Source: Legionella moravica DSM 19234
Lineage (GTDB): Bacteria; Pseudomonadota; Gammaproteobacteria; Legionellales; Legionellaceae
Reading direction: 5' to 3'
Assembly: GCF_000423305.1 (NCBI RefSeq)
Contig: NZ_AUHS01000030.1
Span: forward strand, 1-42,707
Length of the DNA: 42,707 nucleotides
The notes below the pieces were generated by a model that was not told the origin of the DNA, did no database searches, and saw nothing but the letters and a program-made list of their open reading frames with translations. The position numbers were made by a program, and so were the translations under genes. Shown here piece by piece: positions 27,384 to 35,016 of this stretch; within the stretch, counting starts at the first letter, position 1, and each line of letters begins with the position of its first letter.

Positions 27384-27485
27384 CAGAATCCTCGTTACAT
27401 TATAAAAATGGTTTCAATTCATATTTATTTTACTTAAAAAATATAAATCCGACAGCATAAAACACATTAAATGATTATATATTCT

Positions 27486-27700
27486 CTGTACATGACAAAA
27501 AATCTTGCTTTGCCTGCCCGAGCGCATTAGGGTCCGGGGAAAATGAGCTTCTTTCGATCAAATCCCCTCTCCACCGCGCGTAGCGTGGGGGAGTGGGTTT
27601 AGGGTGAGGGGGGTAAAATACTTGCGCGCAAAAGCGCGCTTATTTTGCCCGGCCCCTAATGCGCCTGCGCAGGCTAAGACAGTTTTTTTGTCATGTACAG
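27486..27700. mobile_element. MITE-like 215-bp long inverted-repeat element
   Basis: The ends are a perfect 17-bp inverted repeat: CTGTACATGACAAAAAA at 27486-27502 and its complement at 27684-27700. Further inside the two arms remain complementary: GCGCATTAGGGTCCGGG on the left against GCGCATTAGGGGCCGGG read from the right, then CCGGGGAAAATGAGC against CCGGGCAAAATAAGC. The centre has a GC-rich core (CCCCTCTCC ... GGGTGAGGGG) and a GCGCGC-AAAA-GCGCGC hairpin. It has no coding frame and is far more GC-rich than its AT-rich flanks. It is probably a non-autonomous mobile repeat or a family of intergenic hairpins. TA-rich flanks hide any target-site duplication. Confidence 0.75.
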
Positions 27701-27856
27701 ATATATATATATTGCAATACAAATTCATTTTCAATATTATAGTTTCAAATTTTTATTAATTTTATAAATTAATAGCTCTTGAAAAACAGAGCGGGTCATT
27801 TGAACAGTGGTCAATACATTCCGATTAAACTATTTAATAATCTGTATGGAGTCTCT

Positions 27857-28498
27857 ATGGAGCATCTAAATCAATTAACACCCCTTATGCCCCTTATCGC
27901 ACTGGTTTTTATCTCCTTAATAAGCCCCGGACCGGACTTTGCAATTACCGTAAAAACCAGCCTGGTCTATTCAAGACGCAGTGGTTTGCTCACAGCCCTG
28001 GGTATTGCCTTAGGAAGTTTAATCCATATTAGTTATACCTTGCTTGGCCTAGGTCTGTTAATTACAGAAATTCCTGTTTTGATGCAAATTATCCAATACA
28101 TTGGTGCGTCATATCTCTTTTATATTGGTTATAGAAATTTGAGAGCCAAAGCAACCGGAGATCGAATCGATGGATATGACAACATAGAGGATCTGAACCC
28201 TTGGCAGGCTTTTTCAGTAGGTTTTATAACCAATATTTTTAATCCCAAAGCGATGTTATTTTTTATCAGTCTATTTTCCGTACTCATGCCCAGAGACATT
28301 TCAGACCCCAATAAAATAGTTCTAGCCATCGTACTCTTTTTAGAGACATTAGTCTGGTTTTCATTCGTAGCATTCAGCCTTTCAGGAAAGAAGACAAGAG
28401 CCAAATTTCAGAGCATTAGCCACTGGATTGAACGAGTAACCGGAGCCATTTTGATTGTTCTGGCTGTAAAATTATTCTTTAGTCAATTAGCGAATTAG
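27857..28498 (+). CDS. LysE/RhtB family amino-acid exporter
   Basis: I choose ATG 27857 (MEHLNQLTPLMPLIALVFIS, 213 aa) with GGAG five bases upstream; the upstream extension to 27779 is poorly conserved in character. Five to six hydrophobic helices and the LysE/RhtB signature SPGPDFAITVKTSLVYSRRSG near the N-terminus are clear, with NPKAMLFFISLF in the middle (about 134-145). The family exports amino acids or homoserine lactones across the inner membrane; the substrate is not predictable. Its start is 157 bases downstream of the MITE-like element and divergent from the MarR-GNAT gene. Confidence 0.92.
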   Translation: MEHLNQLTPLMPLIALVFISLISPGPDFAITVKTSLVYSRRSGLLTALGIALGSLIHISYTLLGLGLLITEIPVLMQIIQYIGASYLFYIGYRNLRAKATGDRIDGYDNIEDLNPWQAFSVGFITNIFNPKAMLFFISLFSVLMPRDISDPNKIVLAIVLFLETLVWFSFVAFSLSGKKTRAKFQSISHWIERVTGAILIVLAVKLFFSQLAN

Positions 28499-28860
28499 CA
28501 CCGTCTAATTTCACCAGTGAACTACATAATTACATCTCCGTTATAATCAACCCGGCATGAGGTTATTCCATTACCGTAAGATAGAGAAATCTCCCTGTAT
28601 TACGACTTCGTCTAGTACAGACTACTTTGAATAGACCTTGATCTCATCCTGTGAAAGAATCAGGATCAAATATAAGATATATGCTGCAATATGTTTGATT
28701 TTAACTCAAAACAGCAATTTGATGCATTAGTAGTCGCATAGCATCACAAAATATAAATTAAAACATGCTTTAAAAACATTAAACAATGTGGTTGAATGTA
28801 CAACAAAACCATGAGTATGTATTCATACATACCTTTTTGTACCGTTTTGGAGTTGCAATT
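28499..28860. other. Non-coding gap upstream of the HAD-like effector gene
   Basis: An AT-rich 362-base gap with no convincing coding frame. It contains an inverted repeat ATCCTG-N9-CAGGAT near 28646-28667, which may end the exporter transcript, and AT-rich direct motifs (TTTAAAAACATTAAACAA near 28768) that could be regulatory. I could not define a promoter with confidence. Confidence 0.4.
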
Positions 28861-30225
28861 TTGATTTATGAGATATATTCCTTCGATTTTGATGGATGCC
28901 TGGCGAATCTTTTTTATTTATCCAGCGAGGATAAAAACATTATTCTGGCCAATAAAGGCTTGCTTGATGCACTCAAATCATCACCAAATCCCAAAATTAT
29001 TCTGGTAGGTTCAAACCGACAGGGGTTAATGGATGACTATAACAACGCCCTACCTGACAAACGAGGCTCCTGTTTTCCTGCAGTAAAATTGATTACCAGG
29101 GAATTGAACACTCACGAAGCCCCTGCCACTCTCGATGAGTTGCTACTGAGTGATGTCTATAACGACCTGGCTGATGGTACTTCGTTTAAAATGGCACTTA
29201 GATGCATAGACAAAAACAAAAAAGATTATATTCCAGGAAAATTAAAGAAGGCTGAGCACCATCCAAACTGGATGCATGATGAGAGCAAATTAACAGTGCT
29301 TTATGCCCAGATTCACAAAATAGCAAAAGACCATCCACTTGACGATCTTCAATTCAATTTCATTGATGATCGAGAGGATATTTTAGATAACTTACATAAC
29401 TATTTCCTAAAATATCCGGAACTCATTCCCCATAATGTCACTTTGCATTTAAAAAAATATACTGGGCCTTACGATAAGGACAATAATCCAATTGATCCCA
29501 TCATGGAAGACTATGCTCCTCTAAGAGGAACCCGAGCCGAAGCTGATGCAGACTACAAGCATACGGTCAAAATAATGGCCGCAGTAACTATAGAACAGAT
29601 GAATGCTAAAGATTATTTTCTGACCGCAACCCTTTCTCGAAAGTCTATCTCAAGCTACGAAGAAGCAAAACGCTACCATTTTAATACATCGACAATTAAA
29701 GTTGCTGCTTACTATGAGCCTGGTATGCTGCCCGATAAGCCGCCAGAATATTTTACTCCTAAAAAAAGTCGATTAGCTCGATTTGGATCATCATTCTTTT
29801 CCAGTAGAAATTTATTAGCCGACACTTATGGTACCAGTTCCTCCTCCCCACGATCAGCTTCTATGACGAGTAGCAGTTCAGATCCAAGGCCTGGCTTTAG
29901 TTATGCCTCGAGTTCAACTTCAAATACACCTTATAACGATGCTCCTGATCCTGCTTATGTACCGCAAAGCTGCGCTGATTTTGATTTATCATTGCCCCCT
30001 CTTCAATTATATTCATCTGAAGAACAGAGCCATGAAATTTCTGATTCAGAATCCCGATTACCTCACACAGAACAACAAATACAAGGCGCAGTAAAACCAT
30101 CCAGGATGTTGTCGGTTCATAGGTTAATGCCTCCAAGAGAGGATCTGCATCGGGAGCAAATTGATTCTGAGACAGCTACAGAGTCTTCTACAGATACATT
30201 ACCGAGTTATACTACCGGGTTTTAA
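28861..30225 (+). CDS. HAD-like serine-rich protein, putative Dot/Icm effector
   Basis: I take TTG 28861 as start (MIYEIYSFDFDGCLAN, 454 aa) because GGAG sits eight bases upstream and the HAD motif then lies at the very N-terminus; an ATG at 28786 would add 25 residues without a ribosome-binding site. HAD motif I is D9-F-D11-G-C-L, motif II LVGSNRQ (Ser about 51) and motif IV FIDDRED (D169, D170). It resembles the HAD-type phosphatase effectors of Legionella such as Ceg4 (resemblance from memory). From about residue 300 on the protein is low complexity, rich in Ser, Thr and Pro, with acidic stretches near the C-terminus that fit an E-block-like type IV signal. Secretion and phosphatase activity are inference. 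Confidence 0.75.
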   Translation: MIYEIYSFDFDGCLANLFYLSSEDKNIILANKGLLDALKSSPNPKIILVGSNRQGLMDDYNNALPDKRGSCFPAVKLITRELNTHEAPATLDELLLSDVYNDLADGTSFKMALRCIDKNKKDYIPGKLKKAEHHPNWMHDESKLTVLYAQIHKIAKDHPLDDLQFNFIDDREDILDNLHNYFLKYPELIPHNVTLHLKKYTGPYDKDNNPIDPIMEDYAPLRGTRAEADADYKHTVKIMAAVTIEQMNAKDYFLTATLSRKSISSYEEAKRYHFNTSTIKVAAYYEPGMLPDKPPEYFTPKKSRLARFGSSFFSSRNLLADTYGTSSSSPRSASMTSSSSDPRPGFSYASSSTSNTPYNDAPDPAYVPQSCADFDLSLPPLQLYSSEEQSHEISDSESRLPHTEQQIQGAVKPSRMLSVHRLMPPREDLHREQIDSETATESSTDTLPSYTTGF

Positions 30226-30382
30226 TTAAGTTGAAGCAATAACGCATCAACAGCATATGCCTGGAATGTATTGGCAATTAGATTATTCAATTGCTCTATA
30301 GCCCCTGTTGTTCAAACAATGTCGTAGTATTTTATATTGAAAAGAAGTTTATGAAGTACTGATGGATTAATTTTTGAGGATC

Positions 30383-30406
30383 AAGCCAGACTAAATTATC
30401 TGGCTT
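30383..30406 (-). terminator. Possible terminator hairpin of the cold-shock gene
   Basis: AAGCCAGA-CTAAATTA-TCTGGCTT is an eight-base-pair perfect stem, 14 bases past the csp stop on the minus strand. The sequence after it has only a weak T-rich tail, so termination is plausible but unproven. Confidence 0.5.
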
Positions 30407-30419
30407 GGATGTCTTATCT

Positions 30420-30644
30420 TTATTCGCTTGCTTCGGTAGCTAAAACAACCTCTTGAGCTTTAAGGCCTTTTGGTCCTTTATCAAGCACAAAAGTTACAGG
30501 ATCGTTTTCATGGAGGGTTTTAAAACCTACACCTTGAATGTCTTTGTAATGTACAAAAATATCATCGCCCTGCTGATTAATAATAAATCCAAATCCCTTT
30601 TTTTCATTAAACCATTTAACATGGCCTGTCTCTCTTTGCGACAT
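30420..30644 (-). CDS. Cold-shock protein (CspA family)
   Basis: A 74-aa single cold-shock domain with RNP1 KGFGFI (residues 16-21) and RNP2 DIFVHY (28-33). The start GHVKWFNEKKGFGFI is typical. Such proteins bind single-stranded RNA/DNA and act as RNA chaperones; whether this one is cold-induced cannot be told. GGGGA lies upstream of the ATG. The 255-base gap before it (shared with pyrE) would allow a long 5' leader, common for csp genes. Small complete gene, typical length 65-75 aa. Confidence 0.95.
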   Translation of the reverse strand: MSQRETGHVKWFNEKKGFGFIINQQGDDIFVHYKDIQGVGFKTLHENDPVTFVLDKGPKGLKAQEVVLATEASE

Positions 30645-30899
30645 TAGCTATCCCCTTTGTCTTAAACTTTTTACATCGTGTTCGTTATTTAATTATATTA
30701 ATGTTTATTTCAGATAGTCTTTTATAAATGTCTAAATTTAAGTCACTCATAAAGTTGTTATCTACGCTATAATAAACAGTTTCTCATGCACGAATAATCA
30801 CGCACACTCTGATTAGCATAACAGTTTTTTATTGATTGTTAAGGATTTTTTTCAAAAATTACATTTGTTTTCAATAATTTTTTGTTTTAGGAATGAATA

Positions 30900-31538
30900 A
30901 TGAATCATACCAAATCATCTTTTATAAAATTAGCTCTAGATTGCCAGGTTTTAAAATTTGGTGAGTTTACTTTAAAATCCGGACGACTCAGCCCCTACTT
31001 TTTTAATGCTGGATTATTTTATCAAGGGAGCGCATTGCGTAAGCTTGGCCAGTTTTATGCCCAAACTCTAATAGAACACCAGGTTGAATTCGAACATCTA
31101 TTTGGACCCGCCTACAAAGGACTTCCTCTTGCAACTACGACAGCAGTAGCGCTAGATGAATTAGGAAAAGACTGTACTGTCACCTTTAACCGAAAAGAAG
31201 TAAAAGATCATGGTGAAGGAGGGCAATTAATTGGCGCTCCACTAACTGGAAAAACCATTATAGTTGATGATGTGATTACTGCCGGAACTGCTTTTCGTGA
31301 GGCTCAATCACTAATTAAAGATCATGGAGGAATTCTAAGCGGGGTTATTATTGCATTGGATCGATGTGAAAAGGGACTGACAGAAAAATCAACTTTGTCT
31401 GAAATCAAAGCTCAAGGTATTGCTGTTTATTCAATTATCGACTTATTTGATTTAATTGAGTATCTGCACAATGAAAATGAACTAGCTCAGGTAAAAAAAT
31501 TGGAAGCATATCAAGAACTGTATGGCTGTGAACGTTGA
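30900..31538 (+). CDS. pyrE: Orotate phosphoribosyltransferase PyrE
   Basis: A 212-aa protein with the type I phosphoribosyltransferase PRPP loop [13 protein letters not shown] (119-131), the conserved [10 protein letters not shown] (69-78) and the flexible-loop segment [13 protein letters not shown]. It makes orotidine 5'-phosphate from orotate and PRPP in pyrimidine synthesis. Length matches family members (about 213). GGA lies upstream of the ATG. A TATAAT at 30768-30773 is a possible promoter box with a long leader, but no good -35 is seen. Not linked to other pyr genes here. Confidence 0.97.
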   Translation: MNHTKSSFIKLALDCQVLKFGEFTLKSGRLSPYFFNAGLFYQGSALRKLGQFYAQTLIEHQVEFEHLFGPAYKGLPLATTTAVALDELGKDCTVTFNRKEVKDHGEGGQLIGAPLTGKTIIVDDVITAGTAFREAQSLIKDHGGILSGVIIALDRCEKGLTEKSTLSEIKAQGIAVYSIIDLFDLIEYLHNENELAQVKKLEAYQELYGCER

Positions 31539-31585
31539 GAACACATTAGAGACTCAAAATCAGCTTCTCCTGACAAATTAAGATG

Positions 31586-31616
31586 AGCCGGGTTACAACA
31601 ACACGATAACCCGGCT
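31586..31616. terminator. Hairpin between convergent pyrE and cydX
   Basis: AGCCGGGTTA (31586-31595) pairs perfectly with TAACCCGGCT (31607-31616) across an 11-base loop. It lies 47 bases after the pyrE stop and nine bases after the cydX stop on the other strand. It lacks a T-tract on either strand, so it could be a bidirectional terminator or an RNA-stabilising hairpin. Confidence 0.55.
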
Positions 31617-31625
31617 AAACTGGCG

Positions 31626-31727
31626 CTAATCTTTTGCGTCTTCTTCTCTTAGTTCGAGCCACATTGCATTCAATACTGCAAAAAAACAAGCCAAACCAGT
31701 ACCTAAAACCCAGGAAAAATACCACAT
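31626..31727 (-). CDS. cydX: Cytochrome bd small subunit CydX
   Basis: A 33-aa frame: MWYFSWVLGTGLACFFAVLNA followed by MWLELREEDAKD. It matches the CydX/YbgT pattern of a conserved MWYFxWxLG start, one membrane helix and a short charged tail. GAGGAG lies five to seven bases upstream of the ATG and overlaps the cydB stop region; the gene starts ten bases after cydB. CydX binds CydA and is needed for stable, active cytochrome bd oxidase in E. coli. It is easy to miss because of its size. Confidence 0.93.
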   Translation of the reverse strand: MWYFSWVLGTGLACFFAVLNAMWLELREEDAKD

Positions 31728-31737
31728 ACTTCTCTCC

Positions 31738-32874
31738 TCAATAAGCTGAATCCTGATTATCCAGAACAGTCTTCTCAGTTACTTTGCCTCGCAATACTCG
31801 ATAAACCCATGCTGTGTAAGCCAGAATGATGGGTAAAAATACTACCGTCACAACCAGCATGATAAACAACGTCAACTGACTGGAAGAACTATCCCAAACC
31901 AATAAACTTTGTTGTGGGTAGGTGGACGAAGGAAGAATAAAAGGAAACATACTCACGCCAACAGTTCCAATCAAAGTACCAACACTCAATCCGCTTAATA
32001 CAAACGCTAATACGGCTCGTTTTGCCAATATCATCGCGAGCAATGCTAAAACCAGACTAACTATAGGCACCAGCATTGTAGCAGGATGGGCACGATAATT
32101 ATTAAACCAGGCTCCAGCTTGGCTTGAAGCTTCTTTATATAATGGATTTGATGGCCCATCATGAGGCATAACGCCATTAATAACATAGCCATCAATAGCA
32201 TAAAAAGTCCAAATGCCCAGTACACTAAACAGTAAAATCACACTTAAAGCGCACCACTTGGCGCAGATACGCGCTCTTTCCTGCAGAACACCTTCAGTTT
32301 TTACCTGAATAAAAAAAGCACCATGCATTGCGAGCATTAATACCGATAAAATACCACATGCCAGGGCATAAGGATTAAGCAACTCAATGAAAGAACCCGT
32401 ATAAAAAACTCTTAAACTGTCATCAAAATAAAATGGAACACCTTGCAGCACATTTCCCAACGCGACTCCAAAAATGAGCGAGGGTACGAATCCGCCAATA
32501 AATAAAGCCCAGTCCCATGTAGTTCGCCAGGCAGGATTTTTCAATTTAGAACGGTATTTAAATCCAACCGGCCGAAGAATTAATGCTAAAAGAACAACCA
32601 GCATGGCCAGGTAAAATCCGGAAAATGACAGTGCGTATAATGCAGGCCAGGCAGCAAAGATAGCGCCGCCCCCCAGAATAAACCAGACCTGATTACCCTC
32701 CCAAGTCGGCCCAATGCTGTTAATGAGCACACGTCGCTCAATATCGGTTTTTCCAAGCCAGGGAAGCCACATGGCCACACCCAGATCGAATCCATCCATA
32801 ATAGCAAAGCCGATTAATAAAATACCTATTAATAACCACCATATTACTCGTAATGTTTCATAATCTAAAGGCAT
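31738..32874 (-). CDS. cydB: Cytochrome bd oxidase subunit II CydB
   Basis: A 378-aa protein with about nine membrane helices and the family start LRVIWWLLIGILLIGFAIMDGFDLG, plus GPTWEGNQVWFILGGGAIFAAWP (parts cited as motifs only). CydB pairs with CydA in the inner membrane quinol oxidase; it provides structure and oxygen or proton access. It follows cydA by 15 bases and is followed by cydX. The ATG at 32874 has AGGAG upstream. Intact length. Confidence 0.97.
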   Translation of the reverse strand: MPLDYETLRVIWWLLIGILLIGFAIMDGFDLGVAMWLPWLGKTDIERRVLINSIGPTWEGNQVWFILGGGAIFAAWPALYALSFSGFYLAMLVVLLALILRPVGFKYRSKLKNPAWRTTWDWALFIGGFVPSLIFGVALGNVLQGVPFYFDDSLRVFYTGSFIELLNPYALACGILSVLMLAMHGAFFIQVKTEGVLQERARICAKWCALSVILLFSVLGIWTFYAIDGYVINGVMPHDGPSNPLYKEASSQAGAWFNNYRAHPATMLVPIVSLVLALLAMILAKRAVLAFVLSGLSVGTLIGTVGVSMFPFILPSSTYPQQSLLVWDSSSSQLTLFIMLVVTVVFLPIILAYTAWVYRVLRGKVTEKTVLDNQDSAY

Positions 32875-32889
32875 TGGTATCTCCTAAAA

Positions 32890-34419
32890 TTAGTGCTGCA
32901 TGCCATCTGGACCAAGGCGAATGTATTTCACCATCAAATAAAGCTCTACAACGGCTAGAACGGTATAAAATAATACGAAACCGGCTATTGATGTCATCAC
33001 TTGGCCTGGAGTTAATGCGGAAGCGCCCATAAACGTAGGCAATATTCCCTGAACAACCCAGGGTTGACGACCGTATTCAGCAACCACCCAGCCTAATTCA
33101 GCAGCAACCCAGGGTAGAGGTAAAGAATAAAATGCCATTCGATGATACCATCGGGTTTTTTCCAATCGATGGCGCACTGATAAATAGAAACCGATCGCAA
33201 AGAGGAGAATAAAATAAAGACCACAGGCAACCATTATTCGGAACGAGAAAAACATGGGCATAACCTTGGGTTTTAAGTCTTGAGCCGCCATATTAATCTG
33301 TTCATCAGTAGCATCAGTCACATTCTCAGTGTATTTTTTTAACAGTAATGCATAGCCAAGGCTATTGCTGTGTTCACTAAATACTTTTTTAGCCTCTTCA
33401 TTATTAGGATCTTTTTGTAACGTTTTCAAGGCGTTATAAGCAATCATCCCGTCTTTTATTTTTAACTTTCCTTCATCGATCAACTCAATAATTCCCTGTA
33501 ATGGGGTATTTAATGAGCGAGTGGCAATAATGCCTAATGCAAAGGGGATATCAATAGCGTACTTGGTACTCAGCGTTTTTTCATCAGGTATACCAAAAAC
33601 AGTTAAAGAGGCTGGTGCTTTCTCGGTATGCCACATAGCTTCCATTGCAGCCAGTTTCATTTTTTGGTTTGAATTGGCAACGTATCCGCTCTCATCACCC
33701 AATACCACTACCGATAATGCTGAAGCCAGTCCAAAAGACACAGCTACCGTCATGGAGCGTTTGGCAAAGGCCTTATTTCGATCACGCAACAAAAAATAGG
33801 CGCTAATCGATAAAACAAACATGGCGCCAGTAACATAGCCAGCACTTATGGTATGCACAAACTTGGCTTGAGCAACTGGATTAAATAACATATCGTAGAA
33901 GCTGCTGACTTCCATACGCATGGTTTGATAATCAAAATAGGAGCCCACGGGATTTTGCATCCAGCCATTAGCAATCAAAATCCATAATGCCGACAGGTTA
34001 GTACCTAAAGCTAACAACCAGGTACAAATCATGTGCTGGAATTTCGACAGTTTATCCCAACCAAAAAAGAATAACCCAACAAAAGTAGCTTCTAAAAAGA
34101 ATGCCATCATCCCTTCAATAGCCAGTGGCGCTCCAAACACATCACCAACATAATGAGAATAATAGGCCCAGTTAGTTCCAAACTGAAACTCCATGGTTAG
34201 ACCGGTTGCGACTCCCAAAACGAAGTTAATACCAAACAAGACACCCCAGTATTTGACCATTTGCCGCCAGATTTCCCGCCCGGTCATAACATAAACCGTT
34301 TCCATAATGGCAAGCATCACCGAAAAACCCAAGGTCAGCGGAACAAATAAAAAGTGGTACAGTGCGGTCAAAGCGAACTGTAGCCGGGAAAGATCTACTA
34401 CCTCACTAACAGGAATCAT
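32890..34419 (-). CDS. cydA: Cytochrome bd oxidase subunit I CydA
   Basis: A 509-aa protein with the conserved start LSRLQFALTALYHFLFVPLTLG, where His22 should be the heme b595 ligand, and KFVHTISAGYVTGAMF holding the second conserved His. GDESGYVANSNQKMKLAAMEAMW is the quinol-binding Q-loop region characteristic of CydA (cited in part). It is the oxygen-reducing subunit that carries all three hemes and oxidises ubiquinol with high oxygen affinity. The ATG (34419) is four bases after the cydP stop and is preceded by GAGGTG, so the two are likely coupled. Confidence 0.97.
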   Translation of the reverse strand: MIPVSEVVDLSRLQFALTALYHFLFVPLTLGFSVMLAIMETVYVMTGREIWRQMVKYWGVLFGINFVLGVATGLTMEFQFGTNWAYYSHYVGDVFGAPLAIEGMMAFFLEATFVGLFFFGWDKLSKFQHMICTWLLALGTNLSALWILIANGWMQNPVGSYFDYQTMRMEVSSFYDMLFNPVAQAKFVHTISAGYVTGAMFVLSISAYFLLRDRNKAFAKRSMTVAVSFGLASALSVVVLGDESGYVANSNQKMKLAAMEAMWHTEKAPASLTVFGIPDEKTLSTKYAIDIPFALGIIATRSLNTPLQGIIELIDEGKLKIKDGMIAYNALKTLQKDPNNEEAKKVFSEHSNSLGYALLLKKYTENVTDATDEQINMAAQDLKPKVMPMFFSFRIMVACGLYFILLFAIGFYLSVRHRLEKTRWYHRMAFYSLPLPWVAAELGWVVAEYGRQPWVVQGILPTFMGASALTPGQVMTSIAGFVLFYTVLAVVELYLMVKYIRLGPDGMQH

Positions 34420-34423
34420 TAAA

Positions 34424-34594
34424 TCACCTCTTATTAATTTGGGACGATGCGGGTTGTGTTGTTTTTCCTAACATCCACTCCTCGCCGCTTGGCACGACAG
34501 GATGCATTCCTCTGACACAGACATACCATAATAGAAAAAGCAATATCATTTTAACCGTGATCGTTAAAGTTATATCTCGTGTAAATGGTTTCAT
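34424..34594 (-). CDS. cydP: Small cytochrome oxidase-associated protein CydP
   Basis: A 56-aa frame: MKPFTRDITLTITVKMILLF, then LLWYVCVRGMHPVVPSG and a polar tail ending SSQINKR. One membrane helix (about 8-26) followed by a short periplasmic part resembles the CydP family of putative small subunits found upstream of cydAB in beta- and gammaproteobacteria. Its stop lies four bases before cydA. The ribosome-binding site is weak (GGATAA). Function is not established beyond the genetic linkage. Confidence 0.85.
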   Translation of the reverse strand: MKPFTRDITLTITVKMILLFLLWYVCVRGMHPVVPSGEEWMLGKTTQPASSQINKR

Positions 34595-34658
34595 AGCAGT
34601 TATCCAGATTTGGAACGTTAATACTATATCTTAAGTAAAATTAATTTTCACTAAGTTC

Positions 34659-34687
34659 TTGACAATGCTAAAGATAATCATTATCAT
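34659..34687 (+). promoter_or_regulatory. Probable promoter of the trpR-like/his operon
   Basis: TTGACA (34659-34664), a 17-base spacer and TATCAT (34682-34687) form a strong sigma-70 promoter; transcription would start near 34694, about 25 bases before the regulator gene. No histidine-rich leader peptide or attenuator hairpins lie between the promoter and the first gene. An operator-like palindrome overlaps the spacer and -10 element. Confidence 0.7.
34673..34685. promoter_or_regulatory. Fur-box-like palindrome between cyd and his operons
   Basis: GATAATCATTATC is a perfect 6-1-6 palindrome equal to 13 contiguous bases of the classical 19-bp Fur consensus. It overlaps the spacer and -10 of the his promoter, where binding would repress, and lies 79 bases from the cydP start. 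It might instead be the operator of the TrpR-family regulator encoded directly downstream. Confidence 0.55.
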
Positions 34688-34719
34688 TAATTCATGTTTT
34701 AACGTGCTAATACATTAAT

Positions 34720-35016
34720 ATGAAAATACATACTTATACCAAAAATTCTGCGCTTCCTGAATTAATGCATGCAATCAGTTTATTAAATAATAAAGAAGAA
34801 GCGCTTCAATTTTTTACGGATTTATGCACCCCGGCTGAATTGGAATCGATGGCTGACCGTTGGCAAGTAGTTCCTCTGCTCCGTCAAGGCATCCCCTATC
34901 GCACGATTCATGACCAAACTGCCGTTAGTGTAACTACTATCACACGTGTAGCCCGTTGTTTAAGCTTTGGAACGGGTGGTTATAAGCTGATTGCGGAACG
35001 AATGGAGAATTTATGA
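34720..35016 (+). CDS. TrpR-family (YerC/YecD-type) regulator of the his operon
   Basis: A 98-aa helical protein. AEFxxDLCTPAELESMADRW-like sequence followed by IPYRTIHDQTAVSVTTITRVARCL is the TrpR-superfamily DNA-binding region with its helix-turn-helix. It overlaps hisG by four bases (ATGA), so it is the first gene of the his operon. TrpR-family HisR regulators are predicted to control his genes in other gammaproteobacteria, so autoregulation with histidine as cofactor is a reasonable inference. Translation start has no strong ribosome-binding site. Confidence 0.85.
   Translation: MKIHTYTKNSALPELMHAISLLNNKEEALQFFTDLCTPAELESMADRWQVVPLLRQGIPYRTIHDQTAVSVTTITRVARCLSFGTGGYKLIAERMENL

Noticed and set aside
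30768..30773. TATAAT upstream of pyrE as promoter
   Set aside because: No acceptable -35 element at 16-18 bases; the region is very AT-rich, so a chance match is likely. Mentioned only in the pyrE entry.
34688..34719. His attenuator leader peptide
   Set aside because: The short leader contains no run of His codons and no alternative hairpins.
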